Shown: piece after piece, positions 43,122 through 52,201 of the stretch
Position numbering within the stretch: position 1 is the first letter of the stretch
How the letters are laid out: every line of letters begins with the position of its first letter
Source: Saccharothrix sp. ALI-22-I
GTDB taxonomy: Bacteria > Actinomycetota > Actinomycetes > Mycobacteriales > Pseudonocardiaceae
Direction of reading: 5' to 3'
Assembly: GCF_001984175.1 (NCBI RefSeq)
Contig: NZ_MTQP01000062.1
Location: 186,001 to 250,000, forward strand
DNA: 64,000 bases
Notes under the pieces: model-generated
Databases searched by the model: none
Seen by the model: only the letters and a program-made list of their open reading frames with translations
What the model was told of the DNA's origin: nothing
Position numbers and translations under genes: made by a program

Positions 43122-44108
43122 ATGGAGTTCCGACGCCTCGGCCGCAGTGGCCTGAACATCAGCGAGATCTCGTACGGCAACTGGCTCACCCACGGTTCCC
43201 AGGTCGAGGAGGACCAGGCGACGGCCTGCGTCCGGGCGGCGCTGGACGCGGGCATCACGACGTTCGACACCGCGGACGTCTACGCCAACACGAAGGCCGA
43301 GTCCGTCCTCGGCCGGGCGCTGGCCGGTGAGCGCCGCGAGTCGCTGGAGATCTTCACCAAGGTCTTCTGGCCGACCGGCCCCGGCGGCCCGAACGACAAG
43401 GGCCTGGGTCGCAAGCACATCATGGAGTCGATCGACGGCTCGCTCAAGCGGCTCCAGACCGACTACGTGGACCTCTACCAGGCGCACCGGTTCGACAAGA
43501 CCGTGCCGCTGGAGGAGACCATGCTGGCCTTCGCCGACGTGGTGCGGCAGGGCAAGGCGCTCTACATCGGCGTCTCGGAGTGGAACGCCGACCAGATCGC
43601 CCGCGGCGCGGCGCTCGCGCGTGAGCTGAAGGTGCCGTTCATCTCCAACCAGCCGCAGTACTCGATGCTGTGGCGGGTGATCGAGGCGCAGGTCGTGCCG
43701 ACCTCCGAGCGCGAGGGCATCAGCCAGATCGTCTGGTCCCCCATCGGCCAGGGGGTGCTGACCGGCAAGTACCTGCCTGGTCAGCCGGTGCCGCAGGGGT
43801 CGCGCGCGACCGACGAGAACGGCGCGAAGTTCATCCAGCGCTTCCTGCGCGACGAGGTGCTGGAGAAGGTGCAGCTGCTCAAGCCGCTGGCGGACGAGGC
43901 GGGACTGTCGCTCGCCCAGCTCGCGGTGGCCTGGACGTTGCAGAACCCGAACGTGGCGAGCGCGATCATCGGCGCGTCCCGCCCCGAGCAGGTGCACGAG
44001 AACGTCAAGGCCGCCGGCGTGAAGCTGGACGAGGACCTGATGAAGAAGATCGACGACGTGCTCGAAGGCGTCGTCGAGAACGACCCGCGGTTCACCGTCA
44101 CGCCCTGA
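43122..44108 (+). CDS. Aldo-keto reductase (Kv-beta/YghZ-like)
   Basis: 328 residues, the TIM-barrel AKR pattern. The catalytic tetrad is D49, Y54, K80 and H122 (FDTADVY, FTKVFW, YQAHRFD). The C-terminal GASRPEQVHENVKAA motif binds NADPH. A TAGACT hexamer ends 7 nt before ATG 43122. Substrate probably carbonyl compounds or methylglyoxal, by family only. Confidence 0.92.
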   Translation: MEFRRLGRSGLNISEISYGNWLTHGSQVEEDQATACVRAALDAGITTFDTADVYANTKAESVLGRALAGERRESLEIFTKVFWPTGPGGPNDKGLGRKHIMESIDGSLKRLQTDYVDLYQAHRFDKTVPLEETMLAFADVVRQGKALYIGVSEWNADQIARGAALARELKVPFISNQPQYSMLWRVIEAQVVPTSEREGISQIVWSPIGQGVLTGKYLPGQPVPQGSRATDENGAKFIQRFLRDEVLEKVQLLKPLADEAGLSLAQLAVAWTLQNPNVASAIIGASRPEQVHENVKAAGVKLDEDLMKKIDDVLEGVVENDPRFTVTP

Positions 44109-44123
44109 CCACACGCCCGGACC

Positions 44124-44151
44124 CGGCCCCCGTCGACTCCGGCGGGGGCCG
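44124..44151. terminator. Terminator after the aldo-keto reductase gene
   Basis: A 9-bp G+C stem, extendable by a G-U pair and one more pair to 11, sits in a convergent gap. Confidence 0.75.
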
Positions 44152-44159
44152 TTCAGCGC

Positions 44160-44408
44160 TCAGACAACCGTGCAGCTCGTCTCGCCGCGAAGCTCGTTCC
44201 GGGAAGCGATGGAGACGTCTCCCGAGGATCGAACCGTGACCGACTGGAACTCGACCTGTGCGGTCTTCGCGGCGGCGTACGCGGCTTCGCACATCGGCAA
44301 GGCGTCCGCTCCCCTCTCCTTCGGGAGGGTGCTCCGCACGATCACGGCCTTGCCGTCGAGTTGGATGCGGGCAAGGTTCGACGCATGATCGGGAAATCTA
44401 CGGCGCAC
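44160..44408 (-). CDS. Small hypothetical protein
   Basis: 82 residues from GTG 44408: RFPDHASNLARIQLDGKAVIVRST, then a central helix (MCEAAYAAAKTAQVEF) and a beta C-terminus ending ELRGETSCTVV. Coding-like third-position bias is weaker than in the neighbours. It follows the 66-residue gene by 10 nt on the same strand. Not recognised. Confidence 0.5.
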   Translation of the reverse strand: MRRRFPDHASNLARIQLDGKAVIVRSTLPKERGADALPMCEAAYAAAKTAQVEFQSVTVRSSGDVSIASRNELRGETSCTVV

Positions 44409-44418
44409 TCGCGCCGGT

Positions 44419-44619
44419 CTACTCGGCCGGGGCGAGGGACATCGGGCCGTAGACCTCGGACTCGCTGCGCAGCAGCGTCACCTGGGCGACGCCCGCCTCC
44501 CGCAACTCGACCCACGCCGAGCCGAACCAGTCCTCTGCCGCGGTCTGGTCGTCGAAGGCGATGTGCGGTCCCTCGACCTCATGGCCCTGATCGTCCTGAT
44601 AGCGCCACCGGTACTCCAC
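44419..44619 (-). CDS. Small conserved hypothetical protein
   Basis: 66 residues from GTG 44619: EYRWRYQDDQGHEVEGPHIAFDDQTAAEDWFGSAWVEL, then VTLLRSESEVYGPMSLAPAE. AGGAGG lies 5 nt before the start (44625-44630), so the GTG is well supported; the longer frame to 44712 would overlap cobU. It resembles short actinobacterial proteins of unknown role. Confidence 0.7.
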   Translation of the reverse strand: MEYRWRYQDDQGHEVEGPHIAFDDQTAAEDWFGSAWVELREAGVAQVTLLRSESEVYGPMSLAPAE

Positions 44620-44696
44620 GACGGCCTCCTCACGATGTGCCGGCCAGGTAACGTTCCCGGTCAGGGTATGTCCTTCTGGAACAGATGGAGTGCGGT

Positions 44697-45254
44697 GTGA
44701 CGCGTCGGACACTGGTGCTGGGCGGCGCGCGTTCGGGCAAGTCGGCGCACGCCGAGGGGCTGCTGATCGACGACGTCGTGACCTACGCCGCCACGGCCCG
44801 GCGCTACCCGGACGACGCGGACTGGGAGCTGCGGATCGCCCAGCACGTGGCCCGCCGACCCGACACGTGGATCACCGTGGAGGCGCCCGCGCCGAGCGAT
44901 CTGATCAACCTGCTCACCGCGGCCCGCGACACCGACCCGCCGATCCTGGTCGACGACGTGGCCACCTGGCTCAACGGCGTGTTGGACGACGCGGGCGCGT
45001 GGGAGGGCCACGGCATCGGGCAGGTCGAGAACGAGTGCACGGCACTGGTCCGCGCGGTGGCACGGACGCGCGCCCGCCTGGTCCTCGTGTCGGCCGAGGT
45101 CGGCCTCGGCGTCGTGCCCAGCACCCACTCTGGCAGGCTCTTCCGAGATCACCTCGGTTCGCTCAACGCGCGGCTGGCCGAGGTCTGCGACGAGGTGCTG
45201 CTGGTCGTCGCCGGAATCCCACTGCGATTGCGCGAACCCGGAGGTAGTCGGTGA
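44697..45254 (+). CDS. cobU: Adenosylcobinamide kinase / guanylyltransferase
   Basis: 185 residues. The P-loop is GGARSGKS (residues 9-16), then TYAATARR and [10 protein letters not shown]. CobU phosphorylates adenosylcobinamide and adds GMP. GTG 44697 is selected because GGAG lies 6 nt upstream; ATG 44685 has no ribosome site. First gene of the cobUTS operon. Confidence 0.92.
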   Translation: MTRRTLVLGGARSGKSAHAEGLLIDDVVTYAATARRYPDDADWELRIAQHVARRPDTWITVEAPAPSDLINLLTAARDTDPPILVDDVATWLNGVLDDAGAWEGHGIGQVENECTALVRAVARTRARLVLVSAEVGLGVVPSTHSGRLFRDHLGSLNARLAEVCDEVLLVVAGIPLRLREPGGSR

Positions 45255-46288
45255 CCATCGAGTTCCCGCCCGTCGAGCCCCCGAGCGAGGACGCCCGCAG
45301 CCAGGCGATCGCCCGGCACGGCGTGCTCACCAAGCCCGCCGGGTCGCTGGGCAAGCTGGAGGAGCTTGGCGTCTGGGTGGCCGCGTGCCAGGACAAGTGC
45401 CCCCCGCGCCCGTTCACCCGCCCTCGCGTGGTGGTGTTCGCGGGCGACCACGGCGTGGCCAAGCACGGCGTGTCGGCGTACCCGCCCGAGGTCACCGGCC
45501 AGATGGTGGCCAACTTCCTGGCCGGCGGCGCGGCGGTGAACGTGCTGGCCAACGTAGCCGGCGCGACCGTGCGCGTAGTGGACCTGGCAGTGGACTCCGA
45601 GACCTCGGTAGGCGACTTCAAGGTGCGCCGAAGCTCCGGCTCCATCGACCGCGAGGACGCTCTGAGCCTCGAAGAGGCCGAACAGGCCATCGAGATCGGC
45701 CGCAAACTGGTCGACGACGAGGTCGACGGCGGCGCGGACCTGCTCATCGCCGGCGACATGGGCATCGGCAACACGACACCGGCAGCCGTGCTCATCGCCG
45801 CACTGACCGGCTCCGAGCCCGTGGCCGTGGTCGGCCGCGGCACCGGCATCGACGACCAGGCCTGGATGCGCAAGACCGCCGCCATCCGGGACGCCCTGCG
45901 CCGCGCCCGCCCGGTCATCAACAACCCAGTGGCCCTGCTAGCCGCCGCGTCCGGCGCCGACATCGCCGCAATGGCCGGTTTCCTGGCCCAGGCAGCGGTC
46001 CGGAAGACCCCGGTGATCCTGGACGGCGTAGTGGTCGGCGCGGCGGCCGTCGTCGCCGAGGAATTGGCACCCGGCGCCCGCGAGTGGTGGGTGGCCGGAC
46101 ACCGTTCCGTCGAGCCCGCACACGCATTGGCACTGGGCCACCTGAGCCTGGAGCCGTTGCTGGAGTTCGACATGCGACTAGGCGAGGGCTCCGGCGCCGT
46201 AGCGGCGCTGCCCCTAGTGGTGATGGCGACCCGCATCCTGGCCGAAATGGCGACCTTCGACAGCGCAGGCGTCTCCGGACCCGCCTGA
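45251..46288 (+). CDS. cobT: Nicotinate-nucleotide dimethylbenzimidazole phosphoribosyltransferase
   Basis: 345 residues. [20 protein letters not shown] at the start, [33 protein letters not shown] and the C-terminal [12 protein letters not shown] are diagnostic. It activates the lower ligand of cobalamin. GTG 45251 overlaps the cobU stop by GTGA. Confidence 0.95.
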   Translation: MTIEFPPVEPPSEDARSQAIARHGVLTKPAGSLGKLEELGVWVAACQDKCPPRPFTRPRVVVFAGDHGVAKHGVSAYPPEVTGQMVANFLAGGAAVNVLANVAGATVRVVDLAVDSETSVGDFKVRRSSGSIDREDALSLEEAEQAIEIGRKLVDDEVDGGADLLIAGDMGIGNTTPAAVLIAALTGSEPVAVVGRGTGIDDQAWMRKTAAIRDALRRARPVINNPVALLAAASGADIAAMAGFLAQAAVRKTPVILDGVVVGAAAVVAEELAPGAREWWVAGHRSVEPAHALALGHLSLEPLLEFDMRLGEGSGAVAALPLVVMATRILAEMATFDSAGVSGPA

Positions 46289-47025
46289 TGCGGTTGGCGC
46301 TGTCCTGGCTGACGGTCCTACCCGTCCGCGTCGGCCCCAGCGAGGTCGACGCGCGCGCGGCACGCCGTGCCATCGCCTTCGCGCCCCTAGTGGGCTTGTT
46401 GTTGGGCGGCGCGGTAGTCGGACTCCTCGCACTCCTCAGCCTGCCGGCCCTGACTACGCCCAACCCGACCCTGCCCGACCTTTTGGCAGGCTTCCTGGTC
46501 GTCGGCTTCCTGGCACTGGCCACCCGGGGCATGCACCTCGACGGCCTTGCCGACACCGCCGACGGCCTGGGGTGCTACGGACCTCCCGAACGCGCGCTCG
46601 CCGTGATGAAGGACGGCGGCGCGGGCCCGTTCGCCGTAGTGGCATTGATCGTGGTGCTGGGCGCCGAGGCCGCCGCGTTCCCCACCGTCCACTGGGGAGC
46701 AGTGCTACTGGCCACCACGGCCGGCCGCGCCGCATTCGTCCTGTGCTGCCTAAAAAATGTCCCCGCCGCACGCCCCGAAGGCCTGGGCGCGTTGGTAGCG
46801 GGCAGCCAGCCCCTATGGATAGCCGCAACATGGTGGGCAGCCCTGGCCGTAGCCGGTTTCTTCGTGCACCCATGGCAAGGCCCAGCCGCCGTCGCCCTAG
46901 CAGCGGCCCTGGTCCTGCTACTGATCCGCCACACCCGCAAGCGTTTCGGCGGCATCACCGGCGACGTCCTGGGCGCAGCCTGCGAAACCGCCACCCTCAC
47001 GGTGCTGATCATCACCGCGCTGTAA
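46288..47025 (+). CDS. cobS: Cobalamin synthase (adenosylcobinamide-GDP ribazoletransferase)
   Basis: 245 residues with six or more membrane helices. GMHLDGLADTADGLG is the metal-binding motif of CobS. It joins the lower ligand to the corrin ring at the membrane. ATG 46288 overlaps the cobT stop (TGATG). The later codons use rarer synonyms than the start of the operon. Confidence 0.93.
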   Translation: MRLALSWLTVLPVRVGPSEVDARAARRAIAFAPLVGLLLGGAVVGLLALLSLPALTTPNPTLPDLLAGFLVVGFLALATRGMHLDGLADTADGLGCYGPPERALAVMKDGGAGPFAVVALIVVLGAEAAAFPTVHWGAVLLATTAGRAAFVLCCLKNVPAARPEGLGALVAGSQPLWIAATWWAALAVAGFFVHPWQGPAAVALAAALVLLLIRHTRKRFGGITGDVLGAACETATLTVLIITAL

Positions 47026-47059
47026 AAGCGACCCACAACCAACCGCAGGTGGGCGACGA

Positions 47060-47144
47060 GGCTCGATTTGACATGGGTTCGGGTGCCATAGGCTGGTCGT
47101 AGCCTGCCTTCGGTGCCCGTAAGGGCCCCATGTCAAATCGAGCC
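47060..47144. repeat. 85-bp inverted repeat at the cobS/ilvE junction
   Basis: An 18-bp perfect stem (47060-47077 with 47127-47144) carries an inner hairpin at 47090-47105 (AGGCT/AGCCT). The 47026-47196 gap contains no gene. The size and the structured centre exceed an ordinary terminator and recall small mobile or cruciform elements, but it can also act as a two-way terminator. Confidence 0.8.
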
Positions 47145-47196
47145 GGACCCAACCCAAGAGCTTCAGCCTTCAGCGCAAACCGGCGTCAACCCAAGC

Positions 47197-48297
47197 CTAA
47201 TTGATCTTCATCATCCAGCCGTGCGGGTCCTCGACCAGCCCCTGCTGGATGCTCGTCAGGTGGTTGCGCAGCTTCATGGTCACCTCACCCGTGCGACCAC
47301 CGGACACGCTGAACTCCCCGTCGGCGTGCTTCACATGCCCAACCGGCGTGATCACCGCAGCCGTGCCGCAGGCGAACACCTCGGTCAGCTCCCCCGACCC
47401 GGCCTTCTTCTCCCACTCCTCAGTGGAAATCCGCCGCTCCTCCACCGCGTACCCGAAGTCCGACGCCAGCCGCAACAGCGAGTCACGCGTGATCCCCGGC
47501 AGCAACGCGCCAGACAGCTCCGGCGTCACCACACGCGCGTCGGCACCCGAGCCCAGGACGAAGAACAGGTTCATCCCACCCATCTCCTCGACCCACCGCC
47601 GCTCCACCGCGTCCAGCCACACGACCTGGTCACAGCCCTCGTCCGCCGCCTGCGCCTGCGCCACCAGCGACGCCGCGTAGTTGCCCGCGAACTTCGCCGC
47701 CCCCGTGCCGCCAGGCGCCGCACGCACGTACTCGGTAGACAGCCACACCGTCACCGGCTTCAACCCGCCGGCAAAGTACGACCCCGCGGGCGACGCGATG
47801 AGCACGTACAGGTACTCCTTCGCCGGCCGCACCCCCAGCCCCTTCTCGGTGGCGTACAGGAACGGCCGCAGGTACAGCGACTCCTCGGGAATCGCCGGCA
47901 CCCACCGCTCATCGACAGCCAGCAGTTCCCGGATCGACCCCAGGAACAGCTCGTCGGGCAGTTCGGGCATCGCCAGCCGACGCGCCGACGCGCGAAAGCG
48001 CGAGGCGTTCGCCTCGGGGCGGAAGGACGCGATCGTGCCGTCGGGCTGGCGGTACGCCTTGAGCCCTTCGAAGATCGCCTGGCCGTAGTGCAGCACCATG
48101 GCCGCCGGGTCCAACTCCAGCGAGTGGTAGGGCTCGACGACGGCGTCGTGCCAGCCCTGTTCGCTGTTCCAGCGGATCGTCACCATGTGGTCGGTGAAGT
48201 GCTGCCCGAAGCCCGGTTCGGCAAGTACCTGCGCAACGCGCTCCGGGGTCGCCGGCTGCGGGCTGGGGGTCCGGGTGAAAGGCAACGCGGTCGTCAT
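47197..48297 (-). CDS. ilvE: Branched-chain amino acid aminotransferase
   Basis: 366 residues, fold-type IV PLP enzyme. [38 protein letters not shown] with the PLP-binding Lys, and [13 protein letters not shown] match BCAT II. It interconverts Leu, Ile and Val with their keto acids. ATG 48297 lies 6 nt after TATCGT (48304-48309), so it is probably leaderless. Confidence 0.95.
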   Translation of the reverse strand: MTTALPFTRTPSPQPATPERVAQVLAEPGFGQHFTDHMVTIRWNSEQGWHDAVVEPYHSLELDPAAMVLHYGQAIFEGLKAYRQPDGTIASFRPEANASRFRASARRLAMPELPDELFLGSIRELLAVDERWVPAIPEESLYLRPFLYATEKGLGVRPAKEYLYVLIASPAGSYFAGGLKPVTVWLSTEYVRAAPGGTGAAKFAGNYAASLVAQAQAADEGCDQVVWLDAVERRWVEEMGGMNLFFVLGSGADARVVTPELSGALLPGITRDSLLRLASDFGYAVEERRISTEEWEKKAGSGELTEVFACGTAAVITPVGHVKHADGEFSVSGGRTGEVTMKLRNHLTSIQQGLVEDPHGWMMKIN

Positions 48298-48405
48298 GGC
48301 AGCACGATAGCTGCCACTGGGACATCGGAAAATCGCTGTCCCGACGCTCGGACATCCGACCATCCGGTCGGATCAACCCCGAATCGGCCCCGAATCGGCC
48401 TCAGC

Positions 48406-49662
48406 TCAGCCGACGGCCTGCCGTACTCCACCCAGCGCGAGCAGTCCGGTACCCACCGCGAGCCCGACACCAGTGAGAAGCAGAGCGTCCACGGGCGCGC
48501 TCATGGCCAGCAGAACCGACAGCCCCAACCCCAGGCAGGCCGTCCGCATCGGCCACGTCCGGTCCTCTTGCAACAGCACGCGCGCCGACGCGTTGGTGAA
48601 GCCGTAGTAGAACGCCGTGCCGCACGCGCCCACCGCCAACGCGGTCGACGGCGACAACGCCAGCACGCCAAGAACGGCCAGCACCGCGCTCACCACCTCC
48701 AGCGGCCAACCCGCCCGGATCGCCGGCAGGTCGCCCGTCTCGGTCATGCCGACGAGCGTGCGCCGCACCGACGCGAACACGAAGAACAGCGACGACACCG
48801 CCGCCACCGCCGCACCGAACCCGAGCACCGGCAGCAGCCAACGGCCATCGGCCACGATCAACGCATCCCGCAACGGAGCACGCGAGAGCGCCAGCCGAGC
48901 CGACCCCAACTGCCGCAGCACCGCCGCACCGACCCCAACCATCACCAGCAGCACGACACCGATCACCACCGGCACCGCAAAATGCAACACCCGCGCCGAA
49001 AACACCCGGTCACCACGTTGCGGCGCAGTGACCCGCTCAAAACCGACGAACGCCGCGAACATCAACAACGACGCGCCCATCACCCCGTCGAAGCCCGGCC
49101 CGCCCGCCACGCCCGACCCGTCCAGCCCGGCCGACCCATCCGACCCGTCCGCCCCGGCACCCACGATCGGGTTATCCGGCGGTGCGACCGAGAAACACAC
49201 CAGCACCACCAGCGCCAGCACGCCGAGCACCACGGCCACCGCCGCCACACTCATCCGGACACTCCACTTGACACCCACCGCGCCAAGCACCGCCGTCACC
49301 ACGATCAGCCCCACCGCCCCCACCACCCGGTGTTCGGGCACCACATACGCACCGAACATCCCGGCCAACGCGGCGGCCATGCCCGCTCTGCCGACCAGAT
49401 GAGAGCTCCCGCCGATGCGCGCGGGCCAACGCCCGAGCTGGTTGCGGATGTAGGCGTAGCCACCGGGAGCGTCCGGGTAGGCGCGGTGCTGGTCGGCGGT
49501 GGAGAACGCGCAGCACAGCGCGGCCACCGCGGCCAGGACCAGCCCAAGAAGGAACCACGGGCCCGCAACAGCGGCGGCAGGGGCGAAGCCGGTGAACACA
49601 CCGGCCCCCAGCGTCGCACCAAGAGCGAGCACCACGGCCCCGGCACGGGACGAGAATGTCAC
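48406..49662 (-). CDS. APC-superfamily amino acid permease
   Basis: 418 residues with about twelve membrane helices. The first helix reads AVVLALGATLGAGVFTGFAPAAA, containing the unwound G-(A/S)-G segment of APC transporters. A GlySer/Asp-rich stretch of about 30 residues (GADGSDGSAGLDGSG) forms an unusual external or internal loop. GTG 49662 is inferred; ATG 49716 gives an N-terminal extension without features. It replaces gcvT found here in M. tuberculosis. Substrate unknown. Confidence 0.82.
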   Translation of the reverse strand: MTFSSRAGAVVLALGATLGAGVFTGFAPAAAVAGPWFLLGLVLAAVAALCCAFSTADQHRAYPDAPGGYAYIRNQLGRWPARIGGSSHLVGRAGMAAALAGMFGAYVVPEHRVVGAVGLIVVTAVLGAVGVKWSVRMSVAAVAVVLGVLALVVLVCFSVAPPDNPIVGAGADGSDGSAGLDGSGVAGGPGFDGVMGASLLMFAAFVGFERVTAPQRGDRVFSARVLHFAVPVVIGVVLLVMVGVGAAVLRQLGSARLALSRAPLRDALIVADGRWLLPVLGFGAAVAAVSSLFFVFASVRRTLVGMTETGDLPAIRAGWPLEVVSAVLAVLGVLALSPSTALAVGACGTAFYYGFTNASARVLLQEDRTWPMRTACLGLGLSVLLAMSAPVDALLLTGVGLAVGTGLLALGGVRQAVG

Positions 49663-49857
49663 CTGTCCACAGTCCCAGATGTACTGAGCAACTGCGAACG
49701 TCCACCCGGTGGACACCCATTCGTGTTAATTGTTACTCCATGTTATCGAAGGTGCGGCCGCCGACTGTGTCAACGGGACCTTTAGCATTCGTCAGGATCC
49801 ACCCCGATCCCGCCGCACGACCAGGAAGCGCCGGGAGGACACCGTCAAGGAGCCGCA

Positions 49858-51354
49858 GTGACCGCGCCGAAATTGGTCATCACCGACAGTGACCTGAGCA
49901 GCATCACCGCCGACGCCGTGGTGGTGGGCACACTCCAGGCCCCGGACGGCCTGGCCCTCGCGGGCGCGTCCGAAGCGGTGAACGCCGCGTTCGACGGCGC
50001 GCTGCTCGACGTGCTCGAAGCCGTCGGCGCCACCGGCAAGGCCGACGAGGTCGTCACCCTGCCCACGCTGGGCAAGCTGGGTGCGCCCGTCGTGCTCGCC
50101 GTCGGCCTCGGCAAGCCCGCCGACGACGGCACCGTCACCGAGGACCAGGTCCGCCGCGCGTCCGGCGCCGCCGCCCGCGCGCTGGGCGGCAAGAAGCGCG
50201 CCATCACCACGCTGTCCGCCCTGCACCTCGGCCCTGCCGTCGAGGGCACCGTGATGGGCGCGTACTCGTTCACCACCTACAAGTCCGACAAGGGCAACGG
50301 CCCGGTCGCGCGCGTCGACCTCGTCGCGCCGGCCGAGGGCAACGTCCGGGCGCACCGCGCGACGCTCAAGGCGTCCACCGCGATCGCCGAGGCCGTCACC
50401 GCGACCCGCGATTTCATCAACACCCCGCCGAACGACCTGTTCCCGGCGTCGTTCGCGGACCGCGCCGCCGCCCTGGCCAAGGCCGAAGGGCTGGAGGTCG
50501 AGGTGCTGGACGAGAAGGCGCTGCGCAAGCAGGGCTTCGGCGGCATCGTCGGCGTCGGCGTCGGCTCCAGCCGTCCGCCGCGCCTGGTCCGGATCACCTA
50601 CCGGGGCCCGAAGGCGGGCAAGAAGGTGGCGCTGGTCGGCAAGGGCATCACCTTCGACACCGGCGGCATCTCCATCAAGCCCGCCGCGAACATGGACGAG
50701 ATGACCTCGGACATGAGCGGCGCGGCGGCCGTGATCGCGACCGTCGTGCTGGCCTCGAAGCTGAAGTTCCCGCTGGAGGTGACCGCGTGGGCGCCGATGG
50801 CGGAGAACATGCCGTCCGGCACCGCCTACCGGCCCGGCGACGTGCTCACCATGTACGGCGGCAAGACCGTCGAGGTGCTCAACACCGACGCCGAGGGCAG
50901 GCTGATCCTGTCCGACGCGATCACCCGGGCCTGCGAGGACGCGCCCGACTACCTGATCGAGACGTCCACGCTGACCGGCGCGCAGGTCGTGTCGCTCGGC
51001 AAGCGGACCGCCGGGGTCATGGGCACGGAGGAGTTCCGCGACCGCGTCGCCTCGCTGGGGCGTGCGGTGGGCGAGCAGGCGTGGGCCATGCCGTTGCCGG
51101 ACGAGCTGCGCGGTGACCTGGACTCGCGGGTGGCCGATATCGCGAACGTCGCCGGGCACCGGTTCGGCGGCATGCTCACCGCGGGCGTGTTCCTGCGCGA
51201 GTTCGTGGCCGAGGGCGTGACCTGGGCGCACATCGACATCGCCGGGCCGTCGTTCCACACCGGCGCCCCGTACGGGTACACCACCAAGGGCGGCACCGGC
51301 GTCCCGGTGCGCACCCTCGCGGCGGTGTTGGCCGACATCGCGGCCAACGGCTAG
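49858..51354 (+). CDS. pepA: Leucyl aminopeptidase (M17)
   Basis: 498 residues. The C-terminal catalytic domain carries [13 protein letters not shown] and [10 protein letters not shown], which supply the dinuclear metal ligands; K and R of the active site lie in KGITFDTGG and NTDAEGRL. The N-terminal domain (1-170) is typical of M17. AGGAG precedes GTG 49858. Corresponds to Rv2213. Confidence 0.95.
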   Translation: MTAPKLVITDSDLSSITADAVVVGTLQAPDGLALAGASEAVNAAFDGALLDVLEAVGATGKADEVVTLPTLGKLGAPVVLAVGLGKPADDGTVTEDQVRRASGAAARALGGKKRAITTLSALHLGPAVEGTVMGAYSFTTYKSDKGNGPVARVDLVAPAEGNVRAHRATLKASTAIAEAVTATRDFINTPPNDLFPASFADRAAALAKAEGLEVEVLDEKALRKQGFGGIVGVGVGSSRPPRLVRITYRGPKAGKKVALVGKGITFDTGGISIKPAANMDEMTSDMSGAAAVIATVVLASKLKFPLEVTAWAPMAENMPSGTAYRPGDVLTMYGGKTVEVLNTDAEGRLILSDAITRACEDAPDYLIETSTLTGAQVVSLGKRTAGVMGTEEFRDRVASLGRAVGEQAWAMPLPDELRGDLDSRVADIANVAGHRFGGMLTAGVFLREFVAEGVTWAHIDIAGPSFHTGAPYGYTTKGGTGVPVRTLAAVLADIAANG

Positions 51355-51387
51355 TTCCCGCCCTGATCCCACACAGTCGATCAGCCG

Positions 51388-51520
51388 CTAGTCGGCCAGG
51401 CTGATCGCCTTCCCCACGGTCGCCGGGTCGGCCAGGCAGCGCAGCACCAGCGCCGCCAGGTCGGCCCGGGACACCGTCATCCCGCCGCGCACGTTGGTGT
51501 CCACCCGCAAACGCTCGCGC
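51388..51520 (-). pseudogene. C-terminal tail of a lost NAD(P)-binding oxidoreductase
   Basis: On the minus strand the last ~45 codons read ERLRVDTNVRGG, TVSRADLAALVLRCLADPATVGKAISLAD and stop. This is the tail of an atypical SDR/NmrA-like protein. No start or upstream domain exists; the frame runs into the tail of another gene. Confidence 0.7.
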
Positions 51521-51693
51521 GGTACCTGGAGGTGGAACGGGCGCTCGGCCGGCTACCTGCCGACGTCGACCCGCGATCGGCCGCGGACCTGCTGCTGGGC
51601 GCGTGCCACTACCACGCGTTCCTCGGCTTCTTCACCGACTGGAGCACCGACCCGGAAGCGCTGGTCACGACGCTGTGGGACGGGCTCGACTGA
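51490..51693 (+). pseudogene. C-terminal tail of a lost TetR-family regulator
   Basis: On the plus strand ~60 codons read TLARYLEVERALGRL, DPRSAADLLLGACHYHAFLGFFTDW and ALVTTLWDGL, then stop. This is the C-terminal helical end of a TetR regulator; its DNA-binding domain is missing. With the preceding entry it marks the ends of two formerly divergent genes fused by a deletion near 51480-51520. Confidence 0.7.
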
Positions 51694-51708
51694 GTGCGAC
51701 GGGCTCGG

Positions 51709-52026
51709 CTAACCCTGGTTCTTGCGGCGCGAGTACTCGCGCATCCGCTTCGGGTAGCCGACGATGCCCGCGTCGTAGATCGGGATCGCCAGCTTCTTCG
51801 CCAGCCGCTTCGCGCCGTCCGTGCCGTCGATCCGGCGCCGCGTCCACTCACCGTCGTGCGCGACGAGCACGACCGTGGTCTCGGTCACGGTCGTCTTCGG
51901 CTCGACGTAGGCCTCCACACCCCGGCGCGCGGCGGCCCACTGCTCCAGGTGGCCGGTGTCCGTGGACGAGGCCGAACGCAGCACGCCGGGGCGCTGCTTC
52001 CTGCGAAAACGGTCGAACAGGCCCAC
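51709..52026 (-). CDS. Small conserved protein of unknown function
   Basis: 105 residues from GTG 52026, supported by AGGAGG a few nt upstream. After a basic N-terminus (GLFDRFRRKQRPG) it has an alpha/beta body: VTETTVVLVAHDGEWTRRRI, then DGAKRLAKKLAIPIYDAGIVGYPKRMREYSRRKNQG. Often annotated oxidoreductase without evidence. It is divergent from lpdA; function unknown. Confidence 0.78.
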   Translation of the reverse strand: MGLFDRFRRKQRPGVLRSASSTDTGHLEQWAAARRGVEAYVEPKTTVTETTVVLVAHDGEWTRRRIDGTDGAKRLAKKLAIPIYDAGIVGYPKRMREYSRRKNQG

Positions 52027-52201
52027 CGGGCCACCTCCTGCCGGGACATCTGGTGACCATGGTGCCGGCGCACGTGTGAAGGTGGGGCCAAATCCTCCCA
52101 ACAGGACACCGCGTCGCCGGCGTTCTCACGGTAGTGACAAGATGGCAACTACACGCGCGCACCCGCGCGGAGTAAGGCATCAAGCTCTCCAGGGAGATTC
52201 C

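Noticed and set aside
41379-44114. 911-codon minus-strand ORF
   Set aside because: The first ~570 codons are antisense to the DUF3043 and aldo-keto reductase genes; glycerate kinase starts at 42392.
47113-49785. 890-codon plus-strand ORF
   Set aside because: Shadow of ilvE and the permease gene; composition is typical antisense.
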